A DNA stretch of 64,000 nucleotides from Aquabacterium soli (GCF_003933735.1 NZ_RSED01000004.1:239967-303966); one strand, 5' to 3'. Numbered from the stretch's first letter, positions 27,600 to 36,224 are shown. Numbers and translations: made by a program. The notes: generated by a model not told the origin, from the sequence alone.

Positions 27600-29780
27600 T
27601 CAGTGGCGCGAACGGCGCACCAGGGCGCCCACGTCCAGGATCAGGGCCACGCGGCCGTCACCCATGATCGTCGCACCCGAAACGTCATTGACCTTGCGGT
27701 AGTTGGATTCGAGGTTCTTGACCACGACCTGCTGCTGGCCGAGCAGTTCATCGACCAACAGGGCCACGCGCCCGCTCTCGGCCTCGACCACCACCATGAT
27801 CCCGCTGGTGTGCTCCCAGTCGAACCGGGGCACCTGGAAGACCTTCTCCAGCTCGATCACCGGCATGTACTCTTCGCGCACCTCGACCACGCGGCCCGAG
27901 CCACCGATGGTCTTGACCATCTCGGTATTGACCTGGAAGCTCTCTACCACGGAGGACAGCGGCAGGATGTAGACCTCTTCGCCCACGCCCACGCTCATGC
28001 CGTCCATGATGGCCAGCGTCAAGGGCAGTCTCACCGAGACGCGCATGCCGTAACCTTCGGCTGAATCGATCTCGACGGTGCCGCCCAGCGAGGTGATGTT
28101 GCGCTTGACCACGTCCATGCCGACGCCGCGGCCGGACACGTCCGTCACCTCGTCTGCGGTGGAGAAGCCCGGCGCGAAGATCAGGTTCCACACCTCCGAG
28201 TCGGTCATCGTGTCAGGCGCGTCGATGCCCTTCTCGCGGGCCTTCTTGAGCAGCTTGTCGCGGTTCAGACCCCGGCCGTCGTCGCGCACCTCGATCACGA
28301 TCGAGCCACCCTGGTGGGAGGCGGCCAGGGTGATGGTGCCCACCTCGGACTTGCCCTTGGCCAGGCGATCGTCCGGCATTTCGATGCCGTGGTCGCAGGA
28401 GTTGCGCACCAGGTGGGTCAGCGGGTCGGTGATCTTCTCGACCAGGCCCTTGTCCAGTTCGGTGGCCTCGCCCTGCATCACCAGTTCGACCTTCTTGCCC
28501 AGCTTGTTGGCCAGGTCGCGCAGCATGCGCGGGAAGCGGCTGAACACGGTCGACATCGGAATCATCCGGATCGACATCACGGCTTCTTGCAGGTCGCGGG
28601 TGTTGCGGTCCAGGTCGGTCAGACCGCTGGTCAGTTGCTGGTAGAGCACCGGGTCCAGGCCACGGCTGTTCTGCGCCAGCATGGCCTGGGTGATGACGAG
28701 TTCGCCCACCAGGTTGATGAGCTGATCGACCTTTTCGACCGACACGCGGATGGTGGAAGCTTCCAGCGCGGCCTGGGGCTTCTCGGCCTTGGGGGCCGTG
28801 GGCTGCTTCGCGGCGGCGGAGGCGGCGGCAGGCTTGGCCGCCTGCGATTCGGGGTTGCCCACCGTTTCAAGGGCCGTGTTGACAGGCGCGCCCGGCGCGT
28901 TGTCGAAGAAACCGTAGCCCGGCGTTTCCCTGGAAGGGCCCGGTTGGTCCTCTTCTGCCTCGGCGAAGAAATCGTGCGCTGCGCCGGCGCCAGGCTGTGC
29001 TGCGCCACCGCCCAGCGCCAGGAACTTCACTTGCTCCCGGGCGACGTGGAAAGTGAACAGATCCAGCAGATCGGATTCGGCCGAGGCGGTGCTCACGGTG
29101 AAGCGGCGCACGCCAGGCAGACCGGCGTCATCGGGCAGCGGCGCGATGGTGCCCAGGTCGGTGATTTCCTTGAACAGGTCGATCAGGTTGTCGGCCTGGG
29201 CCGGGTTGCTCAGCGGGCCGACCTGCAGCTCCACCGTGCGCTGGCCCGTGGTGGGCGCGGCCTGGGCGGACGGAGCGGCGGCCACCGGGGCCGGTGCGGC
29301 GGCCTGCACGGGTGCAGCGGCCTTCACCGGCGCGCTGGCCATGGCCGGCGGCGGCACCTCGCCGGCCACCAAAGCGCGGATGTTGGCCAGCAGCTCGGTG
29401 GTGTCGATCACCTCGCCGCTGGAGCCTTGATGGCGCGCCAGCATGGACTTGAGCGCATCGCCCGAGGCCAGCAGCACATCCACCATCGACGCATTGGGGG
29501 CCAGTTCGTGGCGGCGCAGCTTGTCCAGCAGGGTCTCCATCTGGTGCGTCAGCTCGGCCACGTCGGCAAAGCCGAAGGTGGCGGCGCCACCCTTGATCGA
29601 GTGCGCGCAACGGAAGATCGCGTTGAGCTCTTCGTCGTCGGCCTCGGTCAGGTCCAGCTCCAACAGCTGCTGCTCCATCGTGTCCAGGTTCTCACCGGCC
29701 TCCTCGAAGAAGACCTGGTAGAACTGGCTCAGGTCGATGCCTGCATCCATCTGACCGCTGTCCGTGCTCGTGTCTGCCAT
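27600..29780 (-). CDS. cheA: chemotaxis sensor histidine kinase CheA
   Basis: Central kinase of a chemotaxis array; autophosphorylates and donates phosphate to CheY. It has 726 residues with the P1-P5 plan: Hpt domain with phospho-His60 (RCAHSIKGGAATFGF), a P2-like domain at about 180-260, P3 dimerisation helices starting near SVEKVDQLINLVGELV (about 345), the P4 ATPase domain (HLVRNSCDHGIEMP, DDGRGLNRDKLLK, GRGVGMDVV) and the P5 CheW-like domain at the C-terminus. The linker after P1 is Ala/Pro rich. AGGAG sits 6 nt before the ATG. Upstream are cheY and the CheZ-like gene; downstream is cheW. Confidence 0.96.
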   Translation of the reverse strand: MADTSTDSGQMDAGIDLSQFYQVFFEEAGENLDTMEQQLLELDLTEADDEELNAIFRCAHSIKGGAATFGFADVAELTHQMETLLDKLRRHELAPNASMVDVLLASGDALKSMLARHQGSSGEVIDTTELLANIRALVAGEVPPPAMASAPVKAAAPVQAAAPAPVAAAPSAQAAPTTGQRTVELQVGPLSNPAQADNLIDLFKEITDLGTIAPLPDDAGLPGVRRFTVSTASAESDLLDLFTFHVAREQVKFLALGGGAAQPGAGAAHDFFAEAEEDQPGPSRETPGYGFFDNAPGAPVNTALETVGNPESQAAKPAAASAAAKQPTAPKAEKPQAALEASTIRVSVEKVDQLINLVGELVITQAMLAQNSRGLDPVLYQQLTSGLTDLDRNTRDLQEAVMSIRMIPMSTVFSRFPRMLRDLANKLGKKVELVMQGEATELDKGLVEKITDPLTHLVRNSCDHGIEMPDDRLAKGKSEVGTITLAASHQGGSIVIEVRDDGRGLNRDKLLKKAREKGIDAPDTMTDSEVWNLIFAPGFSTADEVTDVSGRGVGMDVVKRNITSLGGTVEIDSAEGYGMRVSVRLPLTLAIMDGMSVGVGEEVYILPLSSVVESFQVNTEMVKTIGGSGRVVEVREEYMPVIELEKVFQVPRFDWEHTSGIMVVVEAESGRVALLVDELLGQQQVVVKNLESNYRKVNDVSGATIMGDGRVALILDVGALVRRSRH

Positions 29781-29845
29781 GACTGGCTCCTGCTAAACCT
29801 GAAGAAACGTGTACCTGCTTGAAAAGAGGCCTTGGCGGCCTCCGT

Positions 29846-30205
29846 TCAAAGCACTTTTTTGATGACTTCGATCAACTTGGTGGGATCAAAGGGTTTGACC
29901 AGCCAGCCCGTGGCCCCGGCCGCGCGGCCCGCCTGCTTCATCTGGTCGCTGGACTCGGTGGTCAGGATCAGGATGGGCGTGGCCTTGAACTGGGGCGATT
30001 CGCGCAGCTTCTTGGTCAGGCTGATGCCGTCCATGCGGGGCATGTTCTGGTCGGTCAGCACGAGATCGAAGGTGCGGCCGCCCGCCTTCTCCCACGCGTC
30101 CTGCCCGTCCACGGCCTCCACGACGTTGTAGCCCGCGCTCTTGAGGGTGAAGGACACCATCTGGCGCATGGAAGCCGAATCATCGACGGCAAGAATCGAA
30201 TGCAT
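29846..30205 (-). CDS. cheY: chemotaxis response regulator CheY
   Basis: Single receiver domain of 119 residues phosphorylated by CheA. All key residues are present: the acidic pair in ILAVDDSASMRQM, the phospho-acceptor Asp in LVLTDQNMPRMDGI, the Thr-Ser in LTTESSDQ and the Lys in LVKPFDPTKL. GGAGAG lies 5 nt before the ATG, which fixes the start; a longer reading to 30292 has no support. It lies between the CheZ-like gene and cheA and would be the output of this pathway. Confidence 0.95.
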   Translation of the reverse strand: MHSILAVDDSASMRQMVSFTLKSAGYNVVEAVDGQDAWEKAGGRTFDLVLTDQNMPRMDGISLTKKLRESPQFKATPILILTTESSDQMKQAGRAAGATGWLVKPFDPTKLIEVIKKVL

Positions 30206-30305
30206 GGTTCTCTCCGGAGCTTTATGAGTGAGAGTCTGTAGAGGCGAAGTAGACGTGTCGGCCGAGAGGCGATTTGCGATTTTTTCGGCCAAAAACTGTC
30301 AGGCT

Positions 30306-30758
30306 TTAGAACAATTCCACGGAACCGGCGTCCATTTCGTCCTGGGTCACCGGGTTGGGCTTGAGGGGTTCCTCCTCCACGATGGCCTCGCCGTCGGGGT
30401 CATCGCCCATGGCATCGCGGGCAATCTGGTCTGCGCAATTGCGCAGGCGCTTGCTGGTGTGGTGGATCAGCTGGGTGGCCATGTCCTGGAACTGCAGCGC
30501 GGTCACGGCCTTGTAAAGTGTCTGCAGGGCGTTCTGCATGGACGAAATGTCTCCCTGCCCGCCATCAATGGCCTGGCCCAGCTGGTGGGCTGTGCCATGA
30601 AACCCTTCCTGCAGCACGCCATAGGCGTCGTCCAGCAGGCGCTGCAGACGTTCCAGGTCGTTGGTGGCCGTCATCAGGTGGTCCTGAAGCTCCGCCGCCA
30701 CGAAGAGCGGAATGTCCCGTTCCTGAGGCAAATCTGGGTTTTCTGTAAAGGTCTGCAT
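30306..30758 (-). CDS. CheZ-like chemotaxis protein (putative CheY-P phosphatase)
   Basis: First gene of the Che operon, 150 residues, largely helical, no signal peptide. A long helical hairpin is suggested by FVAAELQDHLMTATNDLERL and LQTLYKAVTALQFQDMATQL. The segment FQDMATQLI matches the catalytic segment of CheZ (FQDLTGQVI in E. coli), keeping Asp and Gln four residues apart (Asp92, Gln96) as in the CheZ pair Asp143/Gln147. The protein is shorter than E. coli CheZ (214) and lacks its C-terminal CheY-binding helix; it ends in GSVELF instead. So a CheY-P phosphatase role is a reasonable inference, not shown. Start ATG 30758 has GGAG 5 nt upstream. Confidence 0.72.
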   Translation of the reverse strand: MQTFTENPDLPQERDIPLFVAAELQDHLMTATNDLERLQRLLDDAYGVLQEGFHGTAHQLGQAIDGGQGDISSMQNALQTLYKAVTALQFQDMATQLIHHTSKRLRNCADQIARDAMGDDPDGEAIVEEEPLKPNPVTQDEMDAGSVELF

Positions 30759-30823
30759 GGAGGCTCCAAGACCAAGGCGTCTCGTAGGACACACACACGT
30801 GAAGTCCCTGGGCCCGGATCAAC

Positions 30824-30836
30824 GCACATGATGTGC
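30824..30836. promoter_or_regulatory. perfect dyad GCACAT-G-ATGTGC in the che / kinase divergent region
   Basis: A 13-nt perfect palindrome in the 170-bp region between the CheZ-like gene and the divergent kinase gene. It lies 7 bp downstream of the candidate che -10 on the minus strand, so a bound protein could block that promoter. No regulator can be named. Confidence 0.3.
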
Positions 30837-30842
30837 ATGGTT

Positions 30843-30872
30843 GTTAGAATTTTTCATCTTGCAGCGCGTCAA
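30843..30872 (-). promoter_or_regulatory. candidate sigma70 promoter of the che operon
   Basis: On the minus strand TTGACG (30872-30867), an 18-nt spacer and TCTAAC (30848-30843) match sigma70 in 5 of 6 and 4 of 6 positions. It lies about 85 nt before the CheZ-like gene's ATG. No sigma28-type (GCCGATAA) flagellar promoter was seen. Confidence 0.4.
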
Positions 30873-30928
30873 GTCGTGCCGATGACGCGGTAAAACTTGG
30901 CGCAAATCCGAAGATCGAGAGTTCTCAA

Positions 30929-32116
30929 GTGGATGAAGCCTTTTCCGGCGACCCCACGATGCCCCTCAGGCTTCGTGTCCTGCACCTCGAAGACAACGAG
31001 GCCGACCATGCTCTCGTGGCGGCCCACCTGCGCCGTGGCGGCATCGACGCAGACATCGAACGCGTCGAAACCGAGCAAGGCCTGGCCGAGGCCCTCGAAG
31101 ACAACTGGGATCTGATCCTGTCCGACTACAACCTGCCGGGCTATTCCGGCCTGGCAGCGTTGGGCAAAGTGCGTGCCACCGGCAAACTGGTGCCCTTCAT
31201 CCTGGTGTCCGGCGAGATCGGAGAGGACATCGCCGTGCAGGCCATGCGCAACGGCGCCAACGACTACCTGCTCAAGAGCAACCTGGCCCGACTGGCCCCG
31301 GCTGCCCTGCTGGCCATCGAAGCCAACCGCACCCGCATTGCCAAGCAGAAGGCCGACCTGGCCCTGAGTCAGTCACGCCAGCAGCTCAGTGAACTGGCCC
31401 AGCACCTCCAAACCAGCATTGAACAGGAACGGGCCGCGATTGCGCGGGAAATCCATGACGATGTCGGGGGCGCCTTGACCGCCGTGAAGCTCGACCTGGC
31501 CTGGATCGTGCGCCATGCGGAAGGCACGCCCGTGGCCGAGCGGGCCCTGCAGGCCATGGAGGCGGTGAACATGGCTCACGAGGCCAGCCAGCGCATCATG
31601 CACAACCTGCGCCCCGCCATCCTGGAACAAGGGTTGATCGCGGCGCTGCAATGGATGACAGACCGCTTTGGCAAACGAACCGGCGTGGACACCACCTTCC
31701 GGACCAGCCATGAAACGCTCGCCCTGCCCAGCGCCGTGCCGCTCGTGGCCTACCGCTTCGCCCAGGAAGCACTGACCAACATCTCCAAGCATGCCCATGC
31801 GGATTGCGTCACGGTGGACCTGACGCAGGCGGGCGGCGTGCTGTCGCTGGAAGTGTCCGACAACGGCCGGGGCCTGAGCCAGGACGATCTGGCCAAGGCC
31901 CGCTCCTTCGGCATCCGCGGCCTGCGCGAGCGCGCCGAAACCGTGGGCGGCTGGGTCGACATCAGCAGCGGCCCCCAGGGCACCACCCTCATCCTGTCCG
32001 TGCCTCTGTCGGGGCCGGAAAATGGCTTCATCGACCTGCTGGCGCCTGCGCTGGACTCCCAGCCCCTGGCAGGCGAGCTCGACTCTGACGATCCCACCGT
32101 GTGGGGGCAACCATGA
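30929..32116 (+). CDS. soluble receiver-histidine kinase (REC + NarX/DesK-type HisKA_3 kinase)
   Basis: Two-component kinase of 395 residues with no membrane segment. An N-terminal receiver domain (about 14-135) has the acidic residues of LHLEDNEADHA, a phospho-acceptor in LILSDYNLPGYSG, and Lys in YLLKSN. A coiled segment follows, then a HisKA_3 dimerisation domain with REIHDDVGGALTAVKLDL, where His is the phosphorylation site, and an ATPase domain (FAQEALTNISKHAHA, DNGRGL, GIRGLRERAE). Its input must come from another kinase phosphorylating the receiver. Its stop overlaps the start of the LuxR-type regulator (ATGA), so the pair is co-translated. It starts at GTG 30929, with GAGAG upstream; ATG 30959 is possible. 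Confidence 0.9.
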   Translation: MDEAFSGDPTMPLRLRVLHLEDNEADHALVAAHLRRGGIDADIERVETEQGLAEALEDNWDLILSDYNLPGYSGLAALGKVRATGKLVPFILVSGEIGEDIAVQAMRNGANDYLLKSNLARLAPAALLAIEANRTRIAKQKADLALSQSRQQLSELAQHLQTSIEQERAAIAREIHDDVGGALTAVKLDLAWIVRHAEGTPVAERALQAMEAVNMAHEASQRIMHNLRPAILEQGLIAALQWMTDRFGKRTGVDTTFRTSHETLALPSAVPLVAYRFAQEALTNISKHAHADCVTVDLTQAGGVLSLEVSDNGRGLSQDDLAKARSFGIRGLRERAETVGGWVDISSGPQGTTLILSVPLSGPENGFIDLLAPALDSQPLAGELDSDDPTVWGQP

Positions 32117-32742
32117 TCAAAGTCATTCTCTGCGACGACCACGCCCTGATCCGCCGCGGCATCCGCGACACCCTGGCCGACGCCAGTGACATCGAGGTCG
32201 TCGGCGAGGCGGGCGATTACGGCGAGCTGCGCACCCTGCTGCGCGATCGCTCCTGCGACGTGCTGGTGCTCGACATCAACCTGCCCGGCCGCAGCGGCCT
32301 GGACGTGCTGCACGTGCTCAAGGAAGAAGGCACGCAGCTCAGGGTGCTGGTGGTGTCGATGTTCCCGGAAGACCAGTACGCCATGCGGGCCCTGAAGGCC
32401 GGGGCCAGCGGCTACCTCAACAAGGGCGGGGACGCGGCACAGATCGTGGCGGCGGTGCGCACGGTGGCCCAGGGCAAGAAGTACGTCACGCCGGAGATGG
32501 CGCAGATGCTGGTGGACAACCTGACCACCCCGGCGCCGGAGGATGCGCACCAGAAGCTGTCGGACCGGGAGTTGCAGACGCTGGTGATGATCGCGTCGGG
32601 CAAGCGGCTGTCCGACATCGCCGAGCAGTTGCTGCTGAGCCCGAAGACGGTGAGTGTGTACCGGGCCCGGGTGCTTGAGAAGCTGGGGCTGACGAACAAC
32701 TCAGAGCTGACGGTCTACGCGATTCGCAACGGGCTGGTTTGA
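32113..32742 (+). CDS. LuxR/NarL-type response regulator
   Basis: Two-domain transcription regulator of 209 residues, partner of the preceding kinase by overlap and family type. The receiver has the acidic pair in ILCDDHALIRRG, the phospho-acceptor in VLVLDINLPGRSGL, and LNKGGD with Lys. The C-terminal GerE/LuxR helix-turn-helix reads LSDRELQTLVMIASGKRL and LLLSPKTVSVYRARVLEKLG. It is probably a transcription factor; its targets cannot be read, but the divergent che operon next door is a candidate. Confidence 0.93.
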   Translation: MIKVILCDDHALIRRGIRDTLADASDIEVVGEAGDYGELRTLLRDRSCDVLVLDINLPGRSGLDVLHVLKEEGTQLRVLVVSMFPEDQYAMRALKAGASGYLNKGGDAAQIVAAVRTVAQGKKYVTPEMAQMLVDNLTTPAPEDAHQKLSDRELQTLVMIASGKRLSDIAEQLLLSPKTVSVYRARVLEKLGLTNNSELTVYAIRNGLV

Positions 32743-32953
32743 GGTGTTGGCGGCCGTGCTTTTGCGTGCGGCGGTTGGCTCGTTTTTCGGGGCAGCGCGG
32801 GGCGGGGTCTGAGGAGGCTTCTGGCCGGGCTTCAATGTTGGCGGTCCCGCCTTCGGCGTGACTGCTCTCCGGTGCTCGTACGGCTGCCACACATCCCGTG
32901 CCCCGCACTCTCACGACAAAGCGCCAGGGCTTGAGCGGCGCTCGAATCCGCAC

Positions 32954-32979
32954 AAAAAAGGGAGCCCCAAGGCTCCCTT
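32954..32979 (-). terminator. rho-independent terminator of dps
   Basis: A 9-bp stem AAGGGAGCC/GGCTCCCTT with a 4-nt loop; the minus-strand copy is followed by TTTT. It lies 30 bp after the dps stop. The rest of the 268-bp gap 32743-33010 shows nothing I can name. Confidence 0.85.
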
Positions 32980-33010
32980 CGCACGCACAAGGCTCAAAGG
33001 CCTTGCAACA

Positions 33011-33574
33011 TCACTCTTCCAGCATCGAACGCAGCATCCAGGCCGCCTTCTCGTGCACGTCCAGCCGCTGCGTCAGCAGATCGGCCGTCGGCTCGTCAGA
33101 GGCCTTGTCCACCAACGGGAACAGCGAACGCGCCGTGCGCGCCACGGCCTCATGCCCCGCCACCAGCGTGCGGATCATTTCCTTGGCCTTGGGCGGCGTG
33201 CTGGGCGCATCAGGCAGCGTGCTCAGCTTGCGGAAATCACCGAAAGAGCCGCTGGCGCACACACCCAGCGCGCGGATGCGCTCGGCGATCGGGTCGACGG
33301 CGTTCCACAGCTCGGTGTACTGGTCCATGAACATCACGTGCAGCGTGTTGAACATCGGCCCCGTCACGTTCCAGTGGAAGTTGTGCGTGGTCAGGTACAG
33401 GGTGAAGGTGTCGGCCAGCAGGCCATTGAGGCCCTTGGCAATGGCGGCACGGTCCGGGCCGGAGATGCCGATGTCGATCGAGGCGACGGCCGATTTGGCA
33501 GCGGTTTTGGCAGCGGTTTTGGCGGGTGCCTTGGCAGGTGCTTTGGCGGCGGGTTTCTTCTCGGATTTCGCCAT
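33011..33574 (-). CDS. dps: DNA protection during starvation protein Dps with Lys/Ala/Pro-rich N-terminal tail
   Basis: Ferritin-like dodecameric protein that oxidises and stores iron and protects DNA under starvation or peroxide stress. It has 187 residues. The ferroxidase-site motif is present as HNFHWNVTGPMFNTLHVMFMDQY, with the downstream Asp/Glu of DPIAERIRALG. The first 35 residues are a low-complexity tail of Lys, Ala and Pro (repeats of K-x-A-A-K and A-P-A-K) that resembles histone-like DNA-binding tails; such tails make Dps bind DNA without sequence preference. The start is ATG 33574 with AGGAG 10 nt upstream. It is monocistronic, between a terminator and uvrD. Confidence 0.94.
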   Translation of the reverse strand: MAKSEKKPAAKAPAKAPAKTAAKTAAKSAVASIDIGISGPDRAAIAKGLNGLLADTFTLYLTTHNFHWNVTGPMFNTLHVMFMDQYTELWNAVDPIAERIRALGVCASGSFGDFRKLSTLPDAPSTPPKAKEMIRTLVAGHEAVARTARSLFPLVDKASDEPTADLLTQRLDVHEKAAWMLRSMLEE

Positions 33575-33685
33575 GGTGCGGAGACTCCTGGATCCTAGGG
33601 GTTGTCTTGAACCTTCATCGTAGCGCCTTTGCAGGCGCCCTTGATGAAGGGGAGTGCAATACCGCACCTAAGGGCTAGGCCCGCC

Positions 33686-36139
33686 TCACTCGATTGGGGT
33701 GAGCTTGGCCACGCTGAGCATCAGCCACTTGGTGCCGTGCCGCCCGAAGTTGACCTGCACACGCGCATCAGGCCCCTGCCCTTCCAGCGTCAGGATCACG
33801 CCCTCGCCGAACTTGCCGTGGAACACGCTCTGCCCGACCTTGAAGCCGCTCTCGGACTTGGCCTGGGCCATGCGACTGGGCAGGGGCGCGGTCAGGTCCT
33901 TGAAATCGTCTTCGCCACGGGCCTTGCCGGCGTAGCCGCTGCTGCCCGCATTCGCCCCACCACCGCGCCATGGCTGGGCTCCTGCGCCCACCATCGAGCC
34001 CAGGCCCCGCCCGCTGGCCCAGGCCTCCTGGTACTGGCGCGCGTAGCCTGAGCCGAAACCCTGGTTGCGCGGCGTGAGCCACTTCAGGGATTCTTCGGGG
34101 AGCTCTTCCAAAAAGCGGCTCTTCAGGTTGTAGCGCGTCTGGCCATGCAGCATGCGCGTCTGGCAGAAGCTGATGTGCAGGCGCTTGCGGGCCCGCGTGA
34201 TGGCCACGTACATCAGCCGGCGCTCTTCCTCCAGGCTGTCACCGTCCTTCATCGAGTTCTCGTGCGGAAACAGGGCCTCTTCCAGGCCGGTGATGAACAC
34301 GTTGTCGAACTCCAGGCCCTTGGCCGCATGCACCGTCATCAGTTGCACGGCATCCTGGCCCGCCTGGGCCTGGTTGTCACCGGCTTCCAGCGCCGCGTGC
34401 GTCAAAAAAGCCACCAGGGGCGAGATGATTTCGCCCGTCTCGGCATCGGGCAGCGTGTCCACACGCGCCACGGCGGCTGGCAGGCCTTGCGCGATCGTGC
34501 CGACGGGCTCGTCCACCGGCAAGGCCACGGCGTCCTTGCCAAACCCCTCTTGCGTCACGAAGGCCTCGGCCGCGTTGACCAGTTCGGCCAGGTTCTCCAG
34601 CCGCTCCTGGCCTTCTTTCTCGGTTCGGTAGAAATCGGCCAGCCCCGAGGCCTCCACCACGTGCTCGATGATGTGGCGCAGGGTCAGGCCACGGGTGGCC
34701 TCGCGCATGGCATCCACCTTGGCCACGAAGGCCTGCAGGTTGGCGCCGCTCTTGCCGGGCACGGCCGTGACGCTCTGCGCCAGGCTGCGAGCACTGCTTC
34801 GCGCGGCATCCTGCAGCAGTTCGACCGTGCGCGCACCGATGCCCCGTGCCGGGAAGTTCACCACGCGCAGGAAGCTGGTGTCGTCGTTCGGGTTCTCGAT
34901 CAGGCGCAGGTAGGCCAGCGCGTGTTTCACCTCGGCCCGCTCGAAGAAGCGCAGGCCGCCATACACCTTGTAGGGCACGCCAGCATTGAACAGCGCCGAC
35001 TCGATCACCCGCGATTGCGCGTTGCTGCGGTAGAGCACGGCGATCTCCTTGAAGGCCTGGCCCTCGCGGTGCATCTGGCGCGCCTCGTCGACCAGCCACT
35101 GGGCCTCGGCGTAGTCGCTGCTGGCCTCGTAGATGCGCAGCGGCTCGCCAGCGCCGGCATCGGTGCGCAAGGTCTTGCCCAGGCGGCGGCTGTTGTTGGC
35201 GATCAGGGCGTTGGCCGAATCCAGGATGTGGCCGAAGCTGCGGTAGTTCTGCTCCAGCTTGATCACGCCGGGCACCTTGAACTCGCGCTCGAAATCGGCC
35301 ATGTTGCCCACCTGCGCACCACGGAAGGCGTAGATGCTCTGGTCATCGTCGCCCACGGCCAGCACGCTGGTGCCGGTCTCTTCGGGCCGGCCCGAGAACA
35401 TCTTCAGCCAGGCGTACTGCAGCTTGTTGGTGTCCTGGAACTCGTCGACCAGGATGTGCCTGAAGCGCCGCTGGTAGTGGGCGCGCAGCTCGGCATGGTC
35501 GCGCATCAGCTCATACGTGCGCAGCATCAGCTCGGCAAAATCGACCACGCCCTCGCGCGTGCACTGGTCTTCGTAGGCCTCGTACACGCTGAGCTGCAGG
35601 CGGCCCAGCTCGTCGCGGGGCACGATGTCCTTGGGGCGCAGGCCGTCCTCCTTGGCATTGGCGATGAACCAGGTGGTCTGCTTGGGGATCACCTTCTCTT
35701 CGTCGTACTTCAGCCCCTTGATCACGCGCTTGACGGCCGAGAGCTGATCCTGCGTGTCCAGGATCTGGAAGGCCTGCGGCAGGCCCGCCACCTTGTAGTG
35801 CGCCCGCAGAAAACGGTTGCACAGCCCGTGGAAGGTGCCGATCCACATGCCGCGCGTGTTGATCGGCAGCATGGCCGACAGGCGGGTCAGCATCTCCTTG
35901 GCCGCCTTGTTGGTGAAGGTCACGGCCATCACGCCGGCGGGCGACACCTGGCCCGTCTGCAGCAGCCAGGCGATGCGCGTGGTCAGCACGCGCGTCTTGC
36001 CCGAACCGGCCCCGGCCAGGATCAGCCAGGGGCCCGGCGGTGCCGTGACGGCGGCCAGTTGCTCGGGGTTGAGCCCCTTGAGCAAGGCGGAAGAGGCGGC
36101 CGAGGGGTCGGGCAAAGGGGCGTCAGGCATGAAATTCAT
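33686..36139 (-). CDS. uvrD: UvrD/PcrA/Rep-family DNA helicase
   Basis: Superfamily 1A 3'-5' helicase of about 817 residues, used in mismatch and excision repair and replication restart. Motifs in order: Q-motif region LNPEQLAAVTAP, Walker A LAGAGSGKTRVL, motif Ia TFTNKAAKEM, motif II VDEFQDTN, motif III GDDDQSIYAFRGA, motif IV/V with LMTVHAAKGLEFDNVF, motif VI YVAITRARKRL. The C-terminal tail (about residue 690 on) has a Gly-rich linker and a Tudor-like end with VGQSVFHGKFGEGVIL, as in UvrD/PcrA. ATG 36139 and ATG 36130 are both possible; no Shine-Dalgarno is present, but TACAAT is 6 nt before 36139. It is divergent from the DUF898 gene. Confidence 0.95.
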   Translation of the reverse strand: MNFMPDAPLPDPSAASSALLKGLNPEQLAAVTAPPGPWLILAGAGSGKTRVLTTRIAWLLQTGQVSPAGVMAVTFTNKAAKEMLTRLSAMLPINTRGMWIGTFHGLCNRFLRAHYKVAGLPQAFQILDTQDQLSAVKRVIKGLKYDEEKVIPKQTTWFIANAKEDGLRPKDIVPRDELGRLQLSVYEAYEDQCTREGVVDFAELMLRTYELMRDHAELRAHYQRRFRHILVDEFQDTNKLQYAWLKMFSGRPEETGTSVLAVGDDDQSIYAFRGAQVGNMADFEREFKVPGVIKLEQNYRSFGHILDSANALIANNSRRLGKTLRTDAGAGEPLRIYEASSDYAEAQWLVDEARQMHREGQAFKEIAVLYRSNAQSRVIESALFNAGVPYKVYGGLRFFERAEVKHALAYLRLIENPNDDTSFLRVVNFPARGIGARTVELLQDAARSSARSLAQSVTAVPGKSGANLQAFVAKVDAMREATRGLTLRHIIEHVVEASGLADFYRTEKEGQERLENLAELVNAAEAFVTQEGFGKDAVALPVDEPVGTIAQGLPAAVARVDTLPDAETGEIISPLVAFLTHAALEAGDNQAQAGQDAVQLMTVHAAKGLEFDNVFITGLEEALFPHENSMKDGDSLEEERRLMYVAITRARKRLHISFCQTRMLHGQTRYNLKSRFLEELPEESLKWLTPRNQGFGSGYARQYQEAWASGRGLGSMVGAGAQPWRGGGANAGSSGYAGKARGEDDFKDLTAPLPSRMAQAKSESGFKVGQSVFHGKFGEGVILTLEGQGPDARVQVNFGRHGTKWLMLSVAKLTPIE

Positions 36140-36145
36140 CCAAAA

Positions 36146-36175
36146 ATTGTAGGCGCCCGCCGGGCTTGGGGTAAA
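36146..36175 (-). promoter_or_regulatory. candidate leaderless promoter of uvrD
   Basis: On the minus strand TTTACC (36175-36170), an 18-nt spacer and TACAAT (36151-36146) are followed by TTTTGG and the ATG at 36139. The -10 ends 6 nt before the ATG, so transcription would begin at the start codon. Confidence 0.5.
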
Positions 36176-36224
36176 TTTGCGCCCGCTACACACAAATACA
36201 CATGGCATCACAGGGAGAATTTGC

